Assembly: GCA_961205875.1 (NCBI GenBank)
Contig: OY540812.1
Location: forward strand, 8,370,001-8,434,000
Reading direction: 5' to 3'
Source of the DNA: Sialis fuliginosa
Taxonomy: Eukaryota > Arthropoda > Insecta > Megaloptera > Sialidae
DNA length: 64,000 nucleotides
Shown: positions 59,928 to 64,000 of the stretch, piece by piece
Layout: every line of letters begins with the position of its first letter
How positions within the stretch are numbered: the stretch's first letter is position 1
Made by a program: the position numbers and the translations under genes
Notes under the pieces: generated by a model
Database searches by the model: none
What the model was told of the DNA's origin: nothing
The model's input: only the letters and a program-made list of their open reading frames with translations

Positions 59928-59981
59928 TGTTAGGCTCCTGATGAGGACTTCCTGTGAAGTCGAAACACGTGTCGACTGACA
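59928..59981 (+). ncRNA. hammerhead ribozyme, plus-strand unit, intact core
   Basis: CTGATGA at 59938-59944, stem II GACTTC/GAAGTC (59946-59951 with 59956-59961) with a CTGT loop, GAAA at 59962-59965, stem III ACAC/GTGT with almost no loop, and cleavage triplet GTC at 59971-59973. Stem I: GA (59974-59975) pairs with TC (59936-59937), then after a 2-base bulge CTGACA (59976-59981) pairs with TGTTAG (59928-59933). All invariant core bases are present. One extra G (59945) sits between CTGATGA and stem II. The tiny stem III is like the minimal hammerheads known in Penelope-like elements and retrozymes, which often act as dimers. Confidence 0.65.
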
Positions 59982-60055
59982 TTGTTTTATTGTAGTTAAG
60001 GTGTATATTTTTAGTTTATGTGACTAGAAACCACAGTTTCTCCGTTTTTCCAGTA

Positions 60056-61100
60056 ATATTTTCTTTTGGTAACTCAAGATTACATACTCTTTCAAAATAT
60101 CTCCTATAACAAGAGACTTGATTATTAATTAATATACAATATTTTTATGTATAACAAGTACTCATAAACTTATTGTTTTCACTTATAAAAAAATTAAAAC
60201 CTTTCTCGTAAATATACCCAAGTTCTATCTAAACTTATGAGTATAAAATAAATTATAAATATTAATTTTAAACAGCTCGGCCATTTAAAGAGACAAGTCA
60301 GCTAATTTGCCATTTAAAACGTGTTGTAAAAACAATGAATAATCTTTCGGACGTGTCGACCGGCGCTAACTGAAGATAAAAAGAAGAAAAAATATTTGTT
60401 GAAGAACCTTTTGCGGTCCTCTCACTAATGACAGTGCGGGTCGGCTTCACAGGAAACAACGTTTAATTAGGCTACTCGGAGATAGACCGGCGCTTGTCAG
60501 GTACCTACACTGTTAGTTTTTGGTGACAGAAATATTACATCTATAATAATAAATGATTTGTTATTTTTAATGTTTTAGTTTTTATTGTTATGTTTATATT
60601 TACTTTCAACATGTCTTAATTCTGTTGTTCCAAGTGGTTTTAATTGAAAATATAGTTAATTTACTAGGTAAAGTATGAAAATAGACAAGTGAGCAGTAAT
60701 ATTTAGAAGTATAGGTACAGAATATTAAAAAAAAACTGCCTCTAGTTGATTTTGACAGATACATATATCTGAAAATTTCAATTATTAATCATGTTTTGTT
60801 TTGTAGCTAACTTCATGCATTATGTGACAAAAGATTACGGATATTAAAATAATAATAATTAATACCTACCATAAAACTCGGAATACTTATAAAATCAACA
60901 CTGTACGTTTGTCTGTGTGTCTGTCACACGCTTATAATCGATTTCCGAATTGCTGAAATTATCTATACAAATATACTGAAAACAGACACGAAAAGTTAAA
61001 AAATCAATAATTTTTTATTTATATATCAACATCTTGAGCAACTCAAATATATGAATTTTATACTGTGAGCTTCTATTTTAATTGTTAAAATGTTAAATAC
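60056..61100. other. intergenic with a candidate regulatory island
   Basis: No gene. The block 60260-60520 is GC-richer and non-repetitive (GGACGTGTCGACCGGCGC, GGTCCTCTCACTAATGAC, ACGTTTAATTAGGC). It is listed as a weak enhancer candidate. The rest is AT-rich. Confidence 0.3.
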
Positions 61101-61189
61101 ATAATTATAACACAAAGTAACATAATAATAGTGACGTTAAATATAAATAAAAATAAACTTGTTTGTTTAAACGTCAAAAATTTAATAAA

Positions 61190-61236
61190 GAAAAGGTATC
61201 CGCAAGCTTTCGATTCACAGAATCATCGTCAGGCTA
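61190..61236 (-). ncRNA. hammerhead-like core, left arm of Penelope remnant
   Basis: On the minus strand: CTGACGA (61232-61226), T, then hairpin GATTC-TGT-GAATC, GAAA (61211-61208). CUGANGA plus stem II plus GAAA is the hammerhead core, in sense with the endonuclease frame and near the element end, where Penelope hammerheads are known. The following GCTTGCGGATACC does not give a convincing stem III, and stem I is not visible, so cleavage is doubtful. Confidence 0.45.
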
Positions 61237-61485
61237 AAATATAATAAATAACAATTAAATACAATTAATATATGCAAAATATTGATATTTTAAAAATAAA
61301 AATTCAGAAATATACCTATTAATAAAGATTTAAATTTGAGAACGATGTTGTTATCTCAATAATATTCATGTGACTACGGAAATGTTTGAAAAAATAACAA
61401 AACTCTTAGTAACTCAAATAGTTACTAAGGAACGAAAAAAAAAAAAAAAAAAAAAAATTGATTAAAAAATTACTGACAGAAATAA

Positions 61486-61906
61486 TTAATTATTTAAAAT
61501 TGTGTTGTAAATAGTAGATAATGTGGATATGTCAGTTTTCTTGTTAATTGTATTATTGTTTCTTTTTATGTGTAACATTTCGGAAATGTAACGTTTAGCT
61601 TTATGTTTTTCATTATCTAAAATTTTAGTTTGTTTATAATCAAAAATATGCCCTGTACTATTTGTATGTACTGCTAATGCTGTGGATGTTGGTTTTAATC
61701 TTGTATCTGATTTATGTTGTGTTATTCTATTGATAAGTTTTTGTGATGTATTACCTACGTAAATAGTGTTGCAACCCCCACACGGTATACTGTATACCAA
61801 ATTTGATTTCTTAAAAATGTCTGTTTTTGGTTTGAGTTTTGTGTAGTTGTTTATGTTTTTATTGTAAGTTTTAAATACAGTTTTTATGTTGTACTTATAT
61901 AATAAA
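61486..61906 (-). pseudogene. Penelope-type RT C-terminus with GIY-YIG endonuclease, 5'-truncated
   Basis: About 140 codons end at the stop at 61486. They read NIKTVFKTYNKNINNYTKL (linker), then VYSIPCGGCNTIYVGNTSQK: VYSI and IYVG are the GIY-YIG pair and CGGC is the Cys-rich insertion usual in Penelope endonucleases. Then come LINRITQHKSD (conserved Arg and His), HTNSTGHIFDYKQTKILDNE and KRYISEMLHIK, with the probable catalytic Glu. The nuclease domain looks complete, but the RT is missing upstream, where the frame runs into the inverted copy (the MDVGFNLVSD start is chimeric). Not a working gene. Confidence 0.75.
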
Positions 61907-62131
61907 TCAGATACAAGATTAAAACCAACATCCACAGCATTAGCAGTACATACAAATAGTACAGGGCATATTTTTGATTATAAACAAACTAAAATTTTAG
62001 ATAATGAAAAACATAAAGCTAAACGTTACATTTCCGAAATGTTACACATAAAAAGAAACAATAATACAATTAACAAGAAAACTGACATATCCACATTATC
62101 TACTATTTACAACACAATTTTAAATAATTAA
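61903..62131 (+). pseudogene. inverted partial copy of the GIY-YIG endonuclease frame
   Basis: From KSDTRLKPTSTALAVHTNST to the stop at 62131 it is identical to the minus-strand copy, but it starts downstream of the GIY and YIG motifs, so it lacks the catalytic tyrosines and Arg. The apparent MLYLYNKSD start comes from spacer sequence. Confidence 0.7.
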
Positions 62132-62377
62132 TTATTTCTGTCAGTAATTTTTTAATCAATTTTTTTTTTTTTTTTTTTTCGTTCCTTAGTAACTATTTGA
62201 GTTACTAAGAGTTTTGTTATTTTTTCAAACATTTCCGTAGTCACATGAATATTATTGAGATAACAACATCGTTCTCAAATTTAAATCTTTATTAATAGGT
62301 ATATTTCTGAATTTTTATTTTTAAAATATCAATATTTTGCATATATTAATTGTATTTAATTGTTATTTATTATATTT

Positions 62378-62425
62378 TAGCCTGACGATGATTCTGTGAA
62401 TCGAAAGCTTGCGGATACCTTTTCT
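62378..62425 (+). ncRNA. hammerhead-like core, right arm of Penelope remnant
   Basis: Mirror copy: CTGACGA at 62382-62388, extra T at 62389, GATTC-TGT-GAATC at 62390-62402, GAAA at 62403-62406. Identical to the left-arm motif and with the same weakness in stems I and III. Confidence 0.45.
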
Positions 62426-62489
62426 TTATTAAATTTTTGACGTTTAAACAAACAAGTTTATTTTTATTTATATAACACAAAGTATATCA

Positions 62490-63120
62490 AATATGTATTT
62501 TTTCCAATATAAAACCTATATTTTTTTCATATTTATTGATATCCGCATAAGTTACTTTTATATTATAATATTGAAAACCAAAAAATAAAATAACGACGTA
62601 AATATAACGTTCATTAATATAATTGTACATTTAATTAAAATAATAAAAATTACTATAATTAAAAATAAATGACAAGAAATTAATCAATTTTAAACAAATT
62701 AATTATAATCAATTATAAAATAATACGAATTCTTGAAAATACGTTTATTATATATAAACTAGTATACCCGTATGTCTTTTAATAAATAGTTCAAGTTTTT
62801 TTTGTGTACATTTGTTTAAAGTATGCATTGTATTAAATATTAATTACCAGCAGAAATTTTTCTCAAATAACATAAAAACATATATGGATATAATTATTTT
62901 ATTAATACGAATCAGATAGTAGCTTGTGAACAAGAAATACGAGTATAATTAATAATTATAACGATACACATTTCAACATATAGAAGAAAAACTAATTGTT
63001 AGTATTATCTCGTATACAAGTTATACAAGAAATATTGTACCACGTCCATAGCTACACAATATGTTGCGTGCATCTCGATGTTTTTAAAAAAAAATTTATA
63101 ACCATATTTTTTTACATCAT
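62490..63120. other. AT-rich stretch
   Basis: No gene, repeat structure or RNA could be recognised between the Penelope remnant and the CACTA-family fragment. Confidence 0.5.
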
Positions 63121-63124
63121 TTCA

Positions 63125-63290
63125 CTAAAAATTTGATAGAATGCAATTTGTAAACTCGAACATAAATTTTAATACTTTGCACTAAATGATCCCACTGATG
63201 TTTTGATATTTTAAATGTGATTTTTTGATGATTATTTTTTACATATTTTTAAAATATTTATTGTGATTTTCTATATTTTAACCTTTCTAT
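63125..63290 (-). mobile_element. rearranged fragment of the 42588-43000 CACTA-ended family
   Basis: CACTAAAAATTTGATAGAAT is followed by AAACTCGAACATAAATTTTA and ATACTTTGCACTAAATGATC, then TTTATTGTGATTTT and ATATTTTAACCT. This is the order of the other copy read on its minus strand, with the nested TTAATACTTTC spacer deleted. The far end is missing; an ACTAG-started repeat (63295) follows. Confidence 0.55.
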
Positions 63291-63649
63291 TATACTAGCC
63301 CCAACAGTGACGAAGTGTCCATGGAAGCAGTGCGAATTAATACAAAGCTGTGTTTTCAGTTAATAAATAATTTAAAAATACTATTAGAATATTCATCTTT
63401 ATGCGAAAATCAAACATTGTAACCAAAAATCAAAAATAGCATTTAATATTAATTTATAGGCTCAATTATAAAACTATAATACCTCTACGTCTTATTTTTT
63501 TGTATTTTAGTCGATATTTGTATGACGAGTTCACTGCAGGAAATTTCAAATAAAAATTTCGAATTTTTGATTTCGTTAAAAGTATGTTTATTGTATAGAA
63601 ATGGAATTTTCAAACCACAAGTATGTGTCTCAAATCGTTCTCGAGATAA

Positions 63650-64000
63650 ACCCTCACAGGGTTTTAGTTTTTTTAAATTTTTGGAGAAAAATGGCCATAA
63701 CTTTTAAATGAGTGGTCGGATTTGATTTTTGTCGATGAATTTGAAATTAGAGTGTCAAAATCTATATAATTACATAAAACTCGAAGAAAAAAAATTTCGC
63801 GAAAAATTGTAAAAAATTCCAGGAGGTATATCTTAAAAAAATATCGATTTTCGATCAAACATTTTTTTGTTAAATTTCCAAGTAGATATTACACATGATT
63901 TTTACACTCTGATTTCAAATCCGTCGACAAAAATCAAATCCAACCACCTGTTATGGCCATTTTTCTCAAAAAATTTGAAAAAACTAAAACTTTGAGAGGC
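63650..64000. mobile_element. foldback element running off the window end
   Basis: The left arm, CAGGGTTTTAGTTTTTTTAA then AAAAATGGCCATAAC, then TGGTCGGATTTGATTTTTGT and CGATGAATTTGAAAT-AGAGTGT (63656-63757), is mirrored by ACACTCTGATTTCAAAT, then ACAAAAATCAAATCCAACCA and GTTATGGCCATTTTTCTCAA to the window end (63904-64000). The loop is about 145 bases. The right end is outside the window. Frames at 63522-63707 and 63673-63858 are not genes. Confidence 0.6.

Larger units (their letters stand above)
59281..60050. mobile_element. hammerhead-bearing foldback element, split by a TIR insertion
   Basis: The left outer arm (59281-59329, with AAAAATATACACCTTAACCA) is the reverse complement of the right outer arm (59976-60025, with GTTAAGGTGTATATTTTTAG). 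The inner palindrome at 59863-59973 has a single-base centre (A59918), 28 perfect pairs around it and near-perfect pairing beyond, and contains two head-to-head hammerhead motifs. The left side is interrupted by the element at 59330-59858. The same family, decayed, is at 21519-21716. There is no protein frame. Confidence 0.7.
61120..62473. mobile_element. palindromic Penelope-like retroelement remnant
   Basis: Arms 61141-61714 and 61903-62473 are almost exact reverse complements around a 188-bp spacer. Each arm carries, outward from the centre, the end of a GIY-YIG endonuclease frame, a stop, a long A or T run (61439-61457; 62160-62179), an AT-rich tail and a hammerhead-like motif. The 14-bp direct repeat TATAACACAAAGTA at 61106-61119 and 62471-62484 is a probable target duplication, and 20 extra bases remain on the left (61120-61140). 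Known: Penelope-like elements encode RT plus GIY-YIG and often sit as 5'-truncated, inverted partial copies. The RT domain is absent here. Confidence 0.75.

Noticed and set aside
61190..61236. A fully functional hammerhead in the Penelope arm
   Set aside because: Core and stem II are clear, but stems I and III cannot be drawn with confidence, so only a hammerhead-like core is claimed.

Overview
This is an AT-rich (about three quarters A+T by eye) nuclear segment of an insect genome. The evidence is one spliced homeobox gene with insect-type consensus splice sites, very long AT-rich introns, and many small non-autonomous transposons. It has no bacterial features such as operons or ribosome binding sites. 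The order of insect cannot be fixed. The repeat tails near 41.9 kb and 53.6 kb (CTAG plus GCCCGCGG-type ends) resemble families common in Lepidoptera, aphids and beetles.

Gene: all the supportable host coding sequence is one gene on the minus strand, the muscle segment homeobox gene (Drop/msh, Msx family). It has three coding exons, 25660-24997, 8074-7890 and 4112-3825. These join in frame to a 378-residue protein with an eh1-type repressor motif, an acidic linker and a complete Msx homeodomain split by intron 2 just before helix 3's VKIWFQN. Intron 1 is about 16.9 kb and intron 2 about 3.8 kb. The likely promoter is the locally GC-richer stretch at 25661-25960. About 38 kb upstream and 3.8 kb downstream carry no recognisable host gene, as expected for a developmental regulator with a large regulatory domain.

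Mobile DNA: intron 2 has an AATAGTT-rich TIR element (4165-4826) and a TA-flanked MITE (5096-5501). An inverted sister of that MITE (8944-9470) lies in intron 1, so the homeobox exon 2 is bracketed by complementary repeats. Intron 1 also holds a TA-flanked TIR element (19101-19385), a piggyBac-like TTAA element (20011-20827) and a decayed hammerhead-bearing foldback (21519-21716). Upstream are a hAT MITE with an 8-bp target duplication (49122-49370), a CACTA-ended TIR element (42588-43000) with a rearranged relative at 63125, an AGATCT-rich foldback (43136-43421), a GC-rich CCGGCACC element (38399-38821) and several mosaics.

The most interesting part is 59.3-62.5 kb. A foldback there carries two head-to-head hammerhead ribozyme motifs, one with every core element intact, and has itself been split by another TIR element. 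About 1 kb further on is a palindromic Penelope-like retroelement remnant encoding a GIY-YIG endonuclease fragment, with a hammerhead-like core in each arm and a 14-bp direct repeat around it. The hammerhead cores of both families share the same odd extra nucleotide after CUGANGA.

Several stretches in the introns and upstream desert are visibly GC-richer and less repetitive than their surroundings. They are listed as low-confidence candidate cis-regulatory modules.
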